This document shows positions 56,708-64,000 of a DNA stretch of 64,000 nt, in pieces. The stretch is taken from positions 620,001 through 684,000 of the forward strand of contig NZ_CAKASL010000001.1 in the NCBI RefSeq assembly GCF_916858655.1, in the 5' to 3' direction. Below the pieces are notes generated by a model. It saw only the letters and a list, made by a program, of their open reading frames with translations. It was not told the DNA's origin and did no database searches. Each line of letters opens with the position of its first letter. Within the stretch, counting starts at the first letter, position 1. The DNA comes from Aeromicrobium sp. Leaf350 (GTDB taxonomy: Bacteria; Actinomycetota; Actinomycetes; Propionibacteriales; Nocardioidaceae). Made by a program: the position numbers and the translations under genes.

Positions 56708-57448
56708 CGCGCGGCGCGCCGCCTTGGCCGCCTTCTCCTCGGCGTCGAGGCGGGCGGCCTCCTCCGGGGTCGGCGCGAGTCCGCCGAAGCGGGCCGGCGC
56801 CCACCACTGGCCCTCGGGACTGATCGGGTACTCCGTGATGGCCTTCTCCAGGAGCCGGGTCATCTCGGCGTGCAGGAGCGCCGTCTCGGCCACCGGGTCC
56901 TCCCCCGTGACCTGCAGCGGCGGGCCGACGTGCAGGGCGACGGTCTTGCCACGACCCCAGATGTCGGACTCGTGGTCCTTGGTCTTCAGCAGCTGCGTGC
57001 CCCACGTGACCATGGGGATCAGCGGGACCCCGGCCTCTGCGGCCATCCGCACGGCGCCGGTCTTGAGCTCCTTGATCTCCATCGAGCGGCTGATCGTCGC
57101 CTCGGGGAAGATGCCCACGACCTCGCCGGAGCGCAGGTACTCGACCGCCGTGTTGTACGACTCCTCGCCGCTGTCGCGGTCGACGCTGATGTGGTGGAAG
57201 GAGCGCATGAGGCGACCCGTGGGCCCCTCGAAGGCCTCGCGCTTGGCCATGAAGCGCACGAGCCGCTTGCTGGGCTGCGCAGCCAGGCCGTCGAACACGA
57301 AGTCGACGTAGCCGATGTGGTTGGCGGCGAGCACCGCGCCACCCTCACGAGGGATGTGCTCGGTGCCGGACGTCTGGAACCTCATCCCCAGGGCCTTGAA
57401 GAGCGTCTTGGCCGTGACGATGACGGGCGGGTACGTGATGTCACGCAT
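56690..57448 (-). CDS. plsC: 1-acyl-sn-glycerol-3-phosphate acyltransferase-type (PlsC) enzyme
   Basis: This 252-residue acyltransferase acts in phospholipid synthesis. It has motif I AANHIGYVDF with H44 and D49, motif III VVGIFPEATIS and the VPLIPMVTWGT segment. The C-terminal 35 residues are charged and helical (EEAARLDAEEKAAKAARRAERENG). ATG is six bases after TACGCT. The 3' end lies in a 23-bp tandem repeat whose unit encodes the last six residues and the stop. Confidence 0.92.
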   Translation of the reverse strand: MRDITYPPVIVTAKTLFKALGMRFQTSGTEHIPREGGAVLAANHIGYVDFVFDGLAAQPSKRLVRFMAKREAFEGPTGRLMRSFHHISVDRDSGEESYNTAVEYLRSGEVVGIFPEATISRSMEIKELKTGAVRMAAEAGVPLIPMVTWGTQLLKTKDHESDIWGRGKTVALHVGPPLQVTGEDPVAETALLHAEMTRLLEKAITEYPISPEGQWWAPARFGGLAPTPEEAARLDAEEKAAKAARRAERENG

Positions 57449-57454
57449 GCGGCG

Positions 57455-57460
57455 AGCGTA
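57455..57460 (-). promoter_or_regulatory. -10 element, leaderless plsC
   Basis: TACGCT on the minus strand, then CGCCGC, then ATG 57448. Confidence 0.55.
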
Positions 57461-57531
57461 GTGCACACGCGTGCACCGTGGTGATGACGCGCGGCACCCG
57501 TCGGACCGGCAGGGCGGGCGGGCCCGTGCGC

Positions 57532-57537
57532 TAGGCT
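57532..57537 (+). promoter_or_regulatory. -10 element of the GtrA glycosyl cluster
   Basis: TAGGCT, but here about 52 bases before the GtrA GTG start, so this transcript has a leader. A 17-codon frame (57577-57630) with three Cys codons near its start overlaps the gtrA start. Confidence 0.45.
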
Positions 57538-57589
57538 CGCCCGGCGTCCGAAGCCTCGGGCGTGGTGTCTTTTCGAGTGAGCTGCTGCT

Positions 57590-58033
57590 GTGGAGAACTC
57601 CGAGTCCGTCGCAGGACTGTCCGGCCCTGACGGACCCCTCCTCCGGCTCGTCCGTGACCGCAGGATCGCGTTCCTGCTCGTCGGCGGCTTCAACACGGCA
57701 TGGGCGTACGTGCTGTTCATCGGCTTCGAGCTGGGCCTCGACCGCGGCTACATGGTCAGCCTCGTCCTCACGCACGTCATCGGCACGACGACGGCGTTCA
57801 TCCTGTACCGCAAGCTCGTCTTCCGGGTCACGGGTCACGTGCTGCTCGACTACGTGCGCTTCCAGATCGTCTACGCAGGCGCGTTCGCCATCAACGCCGT
57901 GTGCCTCCCGCTGCTCGTGGAGGTCGCTAGTCTGAAGCCGATCATCGCCCAGTTCTTCTTCGTGTTCGTCACGACCATGCTGAGCTGGTTCGGCCATCAG
58001 CACTTCTCGTTCCGTCGGAAGGACCCCGCATGA
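57590..58033 (+). CDS. GtrA family membrane protein
   Basis: This 147-residue protein has four TM helices with the GtrA pattern: FLLVGGFNTAWAYVLFIGFE, VLTHVIGTTTAFILYRKLVFR, LLDYVRFQIVYAGAFAINAVCLPLLVE and a last helix ending FGHQHFSFRRK. GtrA proteins are linked to the transfer or flipping of polyprenyl-phosphate sugars. GTG start lacks a strong ribosome site. It overlaps the next glycosyltransferase by four bases. Confidence 0.88.
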   Translation: MENSESVAGLSGPDGPLLRLVRDRRIAFLLVGGFNTAWAYVLFIGFELGLDRGYMVSLVLTHVIGTTTAFILYRKLVFRVTGHVLLDYVRFQIVYAGAFAINAVCLPLLVEVASLKPIIAQFFFVFVTTMLSWFGHQHFSFRRKDPA

Positions 58034-58863
58034 GCCAGCCCACGGTCTCGGTCGTGGTGCCCGCCTACAACAACGGCCGCTTCCTCGCCGAGACGATCGA
58101 CAGCGTCCTGTCGCAGGAGGGAGTGGACTTCGAGCTCATCGTCGCCGATCACGCCTCCACCGACGACACGCGCAGCGTCATGGACCGCTACGCCGACGAT
58201 CCCCGTGTGCGCCTGCTCGACACCCCGGCCGGCGGCGGCGCCCCCGCCAACTGGAAGCGGGTCAGCGACGAGGCGAGCGGCGAGCTGATCAAGCTCGTGT
58301 GCGGCGACGACACCCTCCGCCCCGGCGTCCTGCGGCGCCAGGCCGAGCTGCTGCGGGCGCGTCCCGCTGCCGTGCTGACCGCGTGCCGCCGCGACGTCAT
58401 CGACTCCACGAGCACGACGCTCCTGGCCGGACGCGGCCTCCAGAAGATCGACAAGCCCTCCTCCGGCCCGGAGGCCGTGCGTCGCGCGGTGCGCTCCGGC
58501 GTCAACCCGTTCGGCGAGCCCGCCTCGGTCATGATGCGGCGCTCGGCCCTCACGGAGGCCGGCGGCTGGTTCCCCGAGTTCCCGTACCTCATCGACCAGG
58601 GCACGTACTGCCGCGTGCTCCTGCACGGCGACTTCGTCCCCGACACCGAGACCGGTGCCACGTTCCGCATGAGCTCCGAGCAGTGGAGCGTCGTGCTGGT
58701 CAAGCAGCAGTCCGACCAGGCCAAGGGCTTCTACCGCTGGCTGCACGAGCACCACCCGGACGTCGTGTCCGCGAACGACCTGCGCGTCGGCAGTCTCCGC
58801 GCGGCCCTCGCCGCCCGCATGCGCCGACTCGCCTACGCCGTGCTGCGACGGAGGATGCGATGA
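58030..58863 (+). CDS. family 2 glycosyltransferase
   Basis: The 277-residue GT-A enzyme has VSVVVPAYNNGRFLAETIDSVLSQ (6-29), the nucleotide-binding DHASTDDT (40-47), VCGDDTLRPG with the metal-binding aspartates (90-99) and a C-terminal helix-rich acceptor part (KGFYRWLHEHHPDV). No TM segment is visible, so it works on the inner face of the membrane. It starts at ATG overlapping the GtrA stop. Sugar and acceptor are unknown. Confidence 0.9.
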   Translation: MSQPTVSVVVPAYNNGRFLAETIDSVLSQEGVDFELIVADHASTDDTRSVMDRYADDPRVRLLDTPAGGGAPANWKRVSDEASGELIKLVCGDDTLRPGVLRRQAELLRARPAAVLTACRRDVIDSTSTTLLAGRGLQKIDKPSSGPEAVRRAVRSGVNPFGEPASVMMRRSALTEAGGWFPEFPYLIDQGTYCRVLLHGDFVPDTETGATFRMSSEQWSVVLVKQQSDQAKGFYRWLHEHHPDVVSANDLRVGSLRAALAARMRRLAYAVLRRRMR

Positions 58864-59879
58864 CCGACGACCGCGATCCCGAGGGATACGTCCACCACGT
58901 CTCCGTCGTCGTGCCCGTCTACCAGGGCGAGCGCACGCTGCCCGACCTCGTGACCGAGCTCGAGCCCATGGTGACGGAGTTCCGCACGCCCGACGGCCAC
59001 CGCGCCCGGGTCTCCGAGGTCGTGCTGTGCCACGACAACGGCCCGGACGCCTCCGACCGCGTGATCCGCGAGCTCGCGGCTGTGCACCCCTTCCTCAAGC
59101 CCGTGTGGCTCTCGCGCAACTTCGGCCAGCACGCCGCGACCCTGGCGGGCATCGCCTCCACGGGCGGCGACTGGGTCGTCACCCTCGACGAGGACGGCCA
59201 GCACGACCCGGCCTACATCCCGTCGCTGCTCGACACCGCGCTGCGCGAGCGCGCCCAGGTCGTCTACGCCAGCCCGGAGAACGTCGCCCCGCACGGCGCC
59301 GTGCGCAACGCCGCCTCGAAGGGCGCCAAGCGCGTGCTCGAGAAGGTCTTCGGCGGCGGCGACGCCTCGGTGTTCAACAGCTACCGCCTCATCCTGGGCG
59401 AGGTCGGACGCAGCGTCGCCGCCTACTCCGGCACCGGCGTGTACCTCGACGTCGCACTGAGCTGGATCGCCAACTCGATCGTGACCTCGCCGGTCATGCT
59501 GCGCTCGGAGGGCGACCGCGCCAGCGGCTACTCGTACCGCAGTCTCCTCGCGCACTTCTGGCGGATGGTGCTGACCTCCGGCACCCGGGGCCTGCGGCTC
59601 GTGACCATCACGGGCGTCCTGTTCGCCCTGTTCGGCCTGGCCTTCGCGGTCTACCTCACGATCAACCGCATCTTCGGCGGTGCGATCGAGGAGGGCTGGA
59701 CCTCGATCATGGTGATGCTCTCGCTCGCCACCGGCATGATCCTCGTGGCCCTCGGCATCGTGGCCGAGTACCTCGGCGTGGCCGTCAACATGGCGCTCGG
59801 CAAGCCGGCCTACCTGATCGTCCGTGACCCGGCGGCCGGTCCGCTCGGGCGGCTCCGAGACGATGCCGGCGACGCGTAG
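58860..59879 (+). CDS. family 2 glycosyltransferase with two C-terminal TM helices (GtrB/DPM-like)
   Basis: This 339-residue enzyme has VSVVVPVYQGERTLPDLVTELEPMV, VVTLDEDGQHDPAYIPSLL (the DEDGQHDP signature of polyprenyl-phosphate sugar synthases), FNSYRLILGEVG and two TM helices near 255-318. It probably makes a polyprenyl-phosphate-linked sugar donor, and the GtrA protein upstream would flip it. ATG overlaps the preceding stop by four bases. Confidence 0.9.
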   Translation: MTDDRDPEGYVHHVSVVVPVYQGERTLPDLVTELEPMVTEFRTPDGHRARVSEVVLCHDNGPDASDRVIRELAAVHPFLKPVWLSRNFGQHAATLAGIASTGGDWVVTLDEDGQHDPAYIPSLLDTALRERAQVVYASPENVAPHGAVRNAASKGAKRVLEKVFGGGDASVFNSYRLILGEVGRSVAAYSGTGVYLDVALSWIANSIVTSPVMLRSEGDRASGYSYRSLLAHFWRMVLTSGTRGLRLVTITGVLFALFGLAFAVYLTINRIFGGAIEEGWTSIMVMLSLATGMILVALGIVAEYLGVAVNMALGKPAYLIVRDPAAGPLGRLRDDAGDA

Positions 59880-60813
59880 ATGGGTGATCGGTCGCGGGCT
59901 GCTGGGCAGCGCGGTGGCCGACGCCGGGCGCGACGACGTCTTCTCCGCCTCGATCGCGTGGAGTGATCCGCGTCGCGCGCTCGAGGACCTCGAGGGGGCG
60001 CTGGAGGCGTTCGCCCTCGACGCCGACGCGATCGCCCCGACCTGGGAGATCTACTGGTGCGCCGGCAAGGGCGTCACCTCGACGTCGCGTGAGCACCTCC
60101 AGGACGAGGTCGACGTCTTCGCCGGCTTCGTCGACCTCCTGCTGCGCCAGGACGGCCTGAACCTGGCGCACGGCCGGCTCTTCGTGGCCTCGTCGGTCGG
60201 CGGCGTGTACGCCGGCCGCACCGATCCCCCGTTCACCGAGTCGACCCCGCCCGCACCGCTGACCCCCTACGGCGACGCGAAGCTGCAGATGGAGCAGGTC
60301 GTGCGGGCCGCCTCGGAGGCCAGCCCGCTGCGCACGCTCGTGGGCCGGATCACCAACCTCTACGGCCCGGGCCAGGACCTGTCGAAGGGGCAGGGCCTGC
60401 TCTCGGTCATCGTCTCGAGCTACGTCACGGGCCGGCCCACCTCGGTGTACGTGCCGCTCGACACGCTGCGCGACTACCTGTACGCCGACGACTGTGCCGC
60501 GATGGTCACCACCGCGATGCGTCGCCTCGGCGGCGAGGACCCGGGCACGTCACGCACGAAGATCTTCGGGTCCATGACTCCGGCCTCGATCGGCGCCGTG
60601 ATCGGCGAGGCGAGCCGCATCCGCCGCGTGCGGGCCCCGATCGTCGCGGGCCAGGGCGACGCGTCCGGCCAGGCGTCGGACCTGCGCGTCCGGTCCGAGG
60701 TCTGGACCGACATCGACGGCCTCGCCCGCACGACGCTGGCCGAGGGCATGAGCGCGCTCTACCGCGCCCAGCTGCGGCACGCGATGGTCAACGGCACGCC
60801 GGCCGCCCGCTGA
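59863..60813 (+). CDS. NAD-dependent epimerase/dehydratase (extended SDR)
   Basis: This 316-residue Rossmann protein begins RRWVIGRGLLGSAVADAG with a GxGLLG dinucleotide loop, has the catalytic segment SSVGGVYAGR and TPYGDAKLQMEQ with the YxxxK pair, and RITNLYGPGQDLSKGQGLL. It may modify nucleotide sugars for the neighbouring transferases. ATG 59863 overlaps the previous gene by 17 bases. A longer reading at 59824 is less likely. Confidence 0.85.
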   Translation: MPATRRWVIGRGLLGSAVADAGRDDVFSASIAWSDPRRALEDLEGALEAFALDADAIAPTWEIYWCAGKGVTSTSREHLQDEVDVFAGFVDLLLRQDGLNLAHGRLFVASSVGGVYAGRTDPPFTESTPPAPLTPYGDAKLQMEQVVRAASEASPLRTLVGRITNLYGPGQDLSKGQGLLSVIVSSYVTGRPTSVYVPLDTLRDYLYADDCAAMVTTAMRRLGGEDPGTSRTKIFGSMTPASIGAVIGEASRIRRVRAPIVAGQGDASGQASDLRVRSEVWTDIDGLARTTLAEGMSALYRAQLRHAMVNGTPAAR

Positions 60814-60847
60814 GCGACACCACCCGGGCGCCGCTCGGCGGAAGGAC

Positions 60848-62851
60848 TCAGTAGGTCGTGTCGTTGGTCGTGTGCTCGTCGAAGACCCGGCCCCAGGCCT
60901 CGAGGCCCACGAGCTCGGGCAGCGCCTCGCGGTACCGGCGGCTGAGGTCCTCCCAGTCGGCACCGAGCTGACGTGACAGGCGGGTGCTCTCGGCCAGCAT
61001 CGTGCGCAGCTTCTTCGGGTCACGGCGGTACCACGAGGCACCGGTGCCCTCGGCGTTCGAGACGAGCGCCGAGTCGAACTGCGAGACGCGCCACCACGAG
61101 TTGTCCTGGTGCGGCAGGTGCACCTGCGGGCGCTGCTGCTGCTCCTCCGCCACCGGCGCGACGACCTGACGCACGAAGTTCTTGAGGGCCCACGGCGCCA
61201 GGAGTGCCCGCGGGGGCTGGCTGAAGCCCTTGCCGCGCCGCGGCGGCTTGGCCATGCCGGGAGCCGGGAAGTCCTCCGGCTCGGGGCGCAGCTGCGCGTC
61301 GGAGTGGTTGCCGAGCTCCTTGCGCACCTCGCCGAGCCGGCTCGGCAGCAGGTCGGCCAGGCCTTCCGGGCCGGCCAGCACGTCGGCCACGGCCAGGTGG
61401 CGCAGGCTGACCGTGCCGTACTGCAGGGAGAGCAGGTGACGGACGTCGTGCGTGAAGAGCTCGCGCGGCACGCGTCCACCGTTGTCGTACGGGCTGTGGA
61501 GCAGCGCCGCGATGATGCGGTTGCGGGCGTGGAAGTAGGCCTGCCAGCCGACCGTGTCGTCCTTGTCGACCCACGAGACGTGCCAGACCGCGGTGCCCGG
61601 GAGCGTCACGGTCGGGAAGCCGTGCTCCTTCGCGCGGAGGCCGTACTCGGCGTCGTCCCACTTGATGAAGACCGGCAGGGCGGCACCGATCTCACGGATG
61701 ACGCTGGTGGGGATCAGGCACATCCACCAGCCGTTGTAGTCGACGTCGACCCGGCGGTGCAGCCACGGCGCCCGGCGCAGGTTGAGGCTCGCGAAGTCGT
61801 GGCCGTAGCCCATCATCGAGTGGGCGTTGTCCCACATGAACCGCCACGGGTTCACGACCTCGCCCATCGTGTGCAGGATCGACCGGTTGTAGAGGTCGAA
61901 CATCTGCCCGCCGATGATGGTCGGCGTCTTGGCCAGCTGCGACATCGCGAGCATGCGCGGCAGGCTCTCGGTCTCGACCTCGACGTCGTCGTCGAGCAGG
62001 AGCACGTAGTCGAAGTCCTGGGTCACGGCCTCGGACATGCCGCGGGCGAAGCCGCCGGACCCGCCGAGGTTGGACTGGTCGATGATGCGCAGGCGGCCAC
62101 CGAGCTGCTCGGCGACCTCCGCGAAGTCGGTCTGGTCGGCCACCTTGTCGGTGCCCTGGTCGACGATGAGGATCTGCTGCACGTGGTCCAGCACGTCGCT
62201 GTCCTGCCCCAGACGGCGCAGGTTGTCGATGCAGAAGTCCGGCTTGTTCATCGTGGTCATCTGGATCATCGCGCGCCCCGTGAGCGGCGCGGCGGTCTGG
62301 GCGACCCACTCGGCCCCCTCGAGCACGAGGTCCTGCTCACCCGCGACGAGGTCGAACCAGAGCCAGCCTCCGTCACCGAACGACTCGAGCGTGAGGTCGA
62401 TGGACGTCTCGGTCTCGCCGGTCACCCGGTGCGAGTCGAGCTGCTGCAGCGCGCCGCGGGCGTTCGACTTCATGACGACGACGGTTCCTGCGCCGCTCGT
62501 GCGCACCCGCAGCGTGACCTGCTCGACGGTGGTCCAGCGCCGCCAGTAGCCGGCCGGGAAGCCGTTGAAGTACGTGCCCAGGGACAGCCGCTCGTTGGCG
62601 CGCACCCGCAGCGACCGGCGCGACAGGAAGTCCTCGAGGTGCACGGGAGCACCGGTCTCGGTGACCGACACCGCCACGTCCTTGCTGGTGCTGCGCACGG
62701 ACGGGTCGCGCGGAGGCGTCACCATCGAGACGGCGGACGCGGTGTCGACGTACAGCCCGGCCGCGTCGAGGGCCGACATCGGCGGGAAGACCACCTTCTG
62801 GAGGACGGTCGTGACCGTCTCGGCGGGTGTGGACTTCTTCGATCCGGCCAT
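60848..62851 (-). CDS. GlfT2-like galactofuranosyltransferase
   Basis: This 667-residue transferase has an N-terminal beta domain (1-195), a GT-A domain with FDYVLLLDDDVEVE (metal triad D287-D289) and WDDAEYGLRAKEHG (base D399/D400), plus AVWHVSW (H424), and a helical C-terminal region. These match GlfT2, which builds the galactan polymer of mycobacterial cell walls; the sugar here is inferred. The start at ATG 62851 was chosen because VLQKVVFPP follows at the usual distance; an upstream ATG at 62905 is possible. Confidence 0.88.
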   Translation of the reverse strand: MAGSKKSTPAETVTTVLQKVVFPPMSALDAAGLYVDTASAVSMVTPPRDPSVRSTSKDVAVSVTETGAPVHLEDFLSRRSLRVRANERLSLGTYFNGFPAGYWRRWTTVEQVTLRVRTSGAGTVVVMKSNARGALQQLDSHRVTGETETSIDLTLESFGDGGWLWFDLVAGEQDLVLEGAEWVAQTAAPLTGRAMIQMTTMNKPDFCIDNLRRLGQDSDVLDHVQQILIVDQGTDKVADQTDFAEVAEQLGGRLRIIDQSNLGGSGGFARGMSEAVTQDFDYVLLLDDDVEVETESLPRMLAMSQLAKTPTIIGGQMFDLYNRSILHTMGEVVNPWRFMWDNAHSMMGYGHDFASLNLRRAPWLHRRVDVDYNGWWMCLIPTSVIREIGAALPVFIKWDDAEYGLRAKEHGFPTVTLPGTAVWHVSWVDKDDTVGWQAYFHARNRIIAALLHSPYDNGGRVPRELFTHDVRHLLSLQYGTVSLRHLAVADVLAGPEGLADLLPSRLGEVRKELGNHSDAQLRPEPEDFPAPGMAKPPRRGKGFSQPPRALLAPWALKNFVRQVVAPVAEEQQQRPQVHLPHQDNSWWRVSQFDSALVSNAEGTGASWYRRDPKKLRTMLAESTRLSRQLGADWEDLSRRYREALPELVGLEAWGRVFDEHTTNDTTY

Positions 62852-62945
62852 GCTGTCAGGGGTACCTTCCGCGGGACGTGGGGCTTCCGCCCCGGGACGC
62901 TCCATCGTCTCACAGGCCTCGGAGGGGGTTCCCCACCCACCGCGG

Positions 62946-64000
62946 TCAGGTCGAGGCGGGCTCGTCCGGGCGGGGGGCTCGCCTCGCGCGGCGTCGCACG
63001 AGCGGGTGGGCCACCGACCAGCCGGCGGCGATCAGGAGCGCGACCGCGGCGGACGCAAGCTCCAGCGTCCAGCCCGGCGGGCGGAACTGCACCGTGACGA
63101 CGTCGCCCGGGGCGGCGTCCTCCAGGTCGACCGAGAGCAGGAAGTCCCGGCGCGGGTCGCCGACCGAGGCCGGACCGTCGACCCGGTATCCCGGCCAGGC
63201 GATGCGGCTGAACGCGACCGACGCGTCGTCGGCGGTGACCTCGTCGACCCGGAAGCGGACCTCCGTCGTGGAGGAGGACTCGACCGTGACCTCGGCCCCG
63301 TCGGCGTGGACGACCGAGCCGGCGCGGCCGACGGGCTCGTCACGGCTCACGATCCAGGTGTGCTCGAAGGTCTCGAGGGTCCAGCCGTCGGGCGGCACCG
63401 GGCGATCGTTGACGTCGTCCTTCATGACGACGACCGTGTTGAGCATCATGTCGTCGGCGATCGTGCGGTCGTCGCCGTCGCGCTGGAAGAGGCGCTCGTA
63501 GGCGTCGGGGCAGGTCTCGCCGCGCTCGCCGGAGCACAGGATCTCGGACATGCGCTTGAAGCGGACCACGGTGTAGACGCTCGCGGCGTCCTTGCCGGTC
63601 AGGTACCAGGAGTTGGCCAGCAGCGTCTCGCTGTAGCCGTCGGGGTTGGCCGACAGCATGAAGACGTTGCCGACGGTGAAGATGCCGTGCTCGCTGCCCG
63701 CCTCCGTGGCGGCCGACTCGGCGATCGACTCCGGGACGTGGAAGTCGGGCAGCGGTCCGCGCGGGTTCTGCCAGGTCGCGAGCGCCGAGAACGCCAGCGC
63801 ACCCACGGCGACCGTGGCCGCGGCCAGCCGCACGCCCCGGGCCGGTGTCAGGTCGGGGCGCCGCATGATCCACTCCAGCAGGGCGGCCTGCACGAGGCCG
63901 CCCAGGACCACCCACTCGATGTTCGCGGGAACCGCGACCGCGCCGGACCAGACGGCCAGCAGCAGCAGGCCGCGAGCCCACCAGCGGTCGCGCTGGGTGA
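62946..64000 (-). CDS. large membrane protein, C-terminal part (YfhO-like), 5' end outside window
   Basis: The open frame (about 351 residues visible) runs to the right edge with no start. It has three hydrophobic spans near its upstream end (about WARGLLLLAVWSGAVAVP, EWVVLGGLVQAALLEW and LAAATVAVGALAFSALATW), a long extracytoplasmic part with two cysteines (ILCSGERGETCPDAYERLF), a beta-rich segment SVVHADGAEVTVESSSTTEVRFRVDEV, and a final TM before a basic tail. The ending (TVQFRPPGWTLELASAAVALLIAAGW) resembles YfhO-type lipid-linked sugar proteins. It is in the glycan cluster; function not proven. Confidence 0.6.
   Translation of the reverse strand, partial: TQRDRWWARGLLLLAVWSGAVAVPANIEWVVLGGLVQAALLEWIMRRPDLTPARGVRLAAATVAVGALAFSALATWQNPRGPLPDFHVPESIAESAATEAGSEHGIFTVGNVFMLSANPDGYSETLLANSWYLTGKDAASVYTVVRFKRMSEILCSGERGETCPDAYERLFQRDGDDRTIADDMMLNTVVVMKDDVNDRPVPPDGWTLETFEHTWIVSRDEPVGRAGSVVHADGAEVTVESSSTTEVRFRVDEVTADDASVAFSRIAWPGYRVDGPASVGDPRRDFLLSVDLEDAAPGDVVTVQFRPPGWTLELASAAVALLIAAGWSVAHPLVRRRARRAPRPDEPAST

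Overview
This window is a stretch of high-GC (about 70% by eye) actinobacterial chromosome. It is gene-dense, with many 4-base GTGA/ATGA overlaps and many GTG starts. The gene order matches the core chromosomes of Mycobacterium and Streptomyces: pcrA/uvrD1, M23 peptidase, sucC, sucD, DUF6350 (PerM-like), purN, purH, then folD, DUF3017 and mdh; and later tsaD, groES, groEL1, guaB, guaB3, a ChoD-like GMC oxidoreductase and guaA. Together with the protein content this suggests a Nocardioidaceae-type organism (Nocardioides or Aeromicrobium); the genus is an inference. I saw no tRNA, rRNA, insertion sequence, prophage or CRISPR array.

Layout. 1-5 kb: the end of galactokinase, pheA, a double-GNAT protein, a 14-TM drug exporter and a DedA protein. 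5.2-9 kb: a complete sulfate/thiosulfate ABC importer (binding lipoprotein, two permeases, ATPase). 9-14.2 kb: a second exporter, nhaA with a leader ORF, a 25-bp hairpin repeat array, mdh, DUF3017 and folD. 14.2-18.2 kb: TetR, topoisomerase IB, purH and purN. 18.1-27.7 kb: a PerM-like protein, a membrane protein with a sigma-factor-like head, sucDC, a degenerate B12-domain protein, an M23 peptidase, pcrA and a GntR regulator. 27.8-35.3 kb: zwf, a lipoprotein, a PspC-type two-component system with a divergent PspC protein, and GDPD. 35.4-47.2 kb: ggt, guaA, GMC oxidoreductase, gabD2-type dehydrogenase, and the guaB3-GNAT-nitrilase-membrane protein operon and guaB. 47.4-51.4 kb: a DtxR-boxed siderophore pair and groES/groEL with a CIRCE-type operator. 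51.6-57.5 kb: a methyltransferase, pxpABC, tsaD, DUF427 and plsC. 57.6-64 kb: a cell-surface glycan cluster (GtrA, two GT2 enzymes, an epimerase, a GlfT2-like transferase, and a large membrane protein cut by the window end).

Two signals stand out beyond the genes. First, about eighteen genes have a -10 element (TAGGCT, TAGACT, CAGACT and similar, pattern xAxxxT) placed exactly 6-7 bases before the start codon, which predicts leaderless mRNAs. Second, the intergenic spaces hold unusually elaborate palindromes: nested inverted repeats at 27.7, 47.3, 51.6 and 56.5 kb; a cluster at 38.6-38.9 kb in which two hairpins with different stems carry the same 14-base pyrimidine loop; and short tandem repeats (25 bp x 8, 23 bp x 3) whose unit includes the stop codon of the gene next door.

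How the genes work together: purine synthesis (purN, purH, guaA, guaB, guaB3, folD for one-carbon units), central carbon metabolism (mdh, sucCD, zwf), sulfur and iron uptake, protein quality control (groESL), tRNA modification (tsaD), pyroglutamate recycling (pxpABC) and envelope building (plsC, GlfT2-like, M23) form a mostly housekeeping segment.
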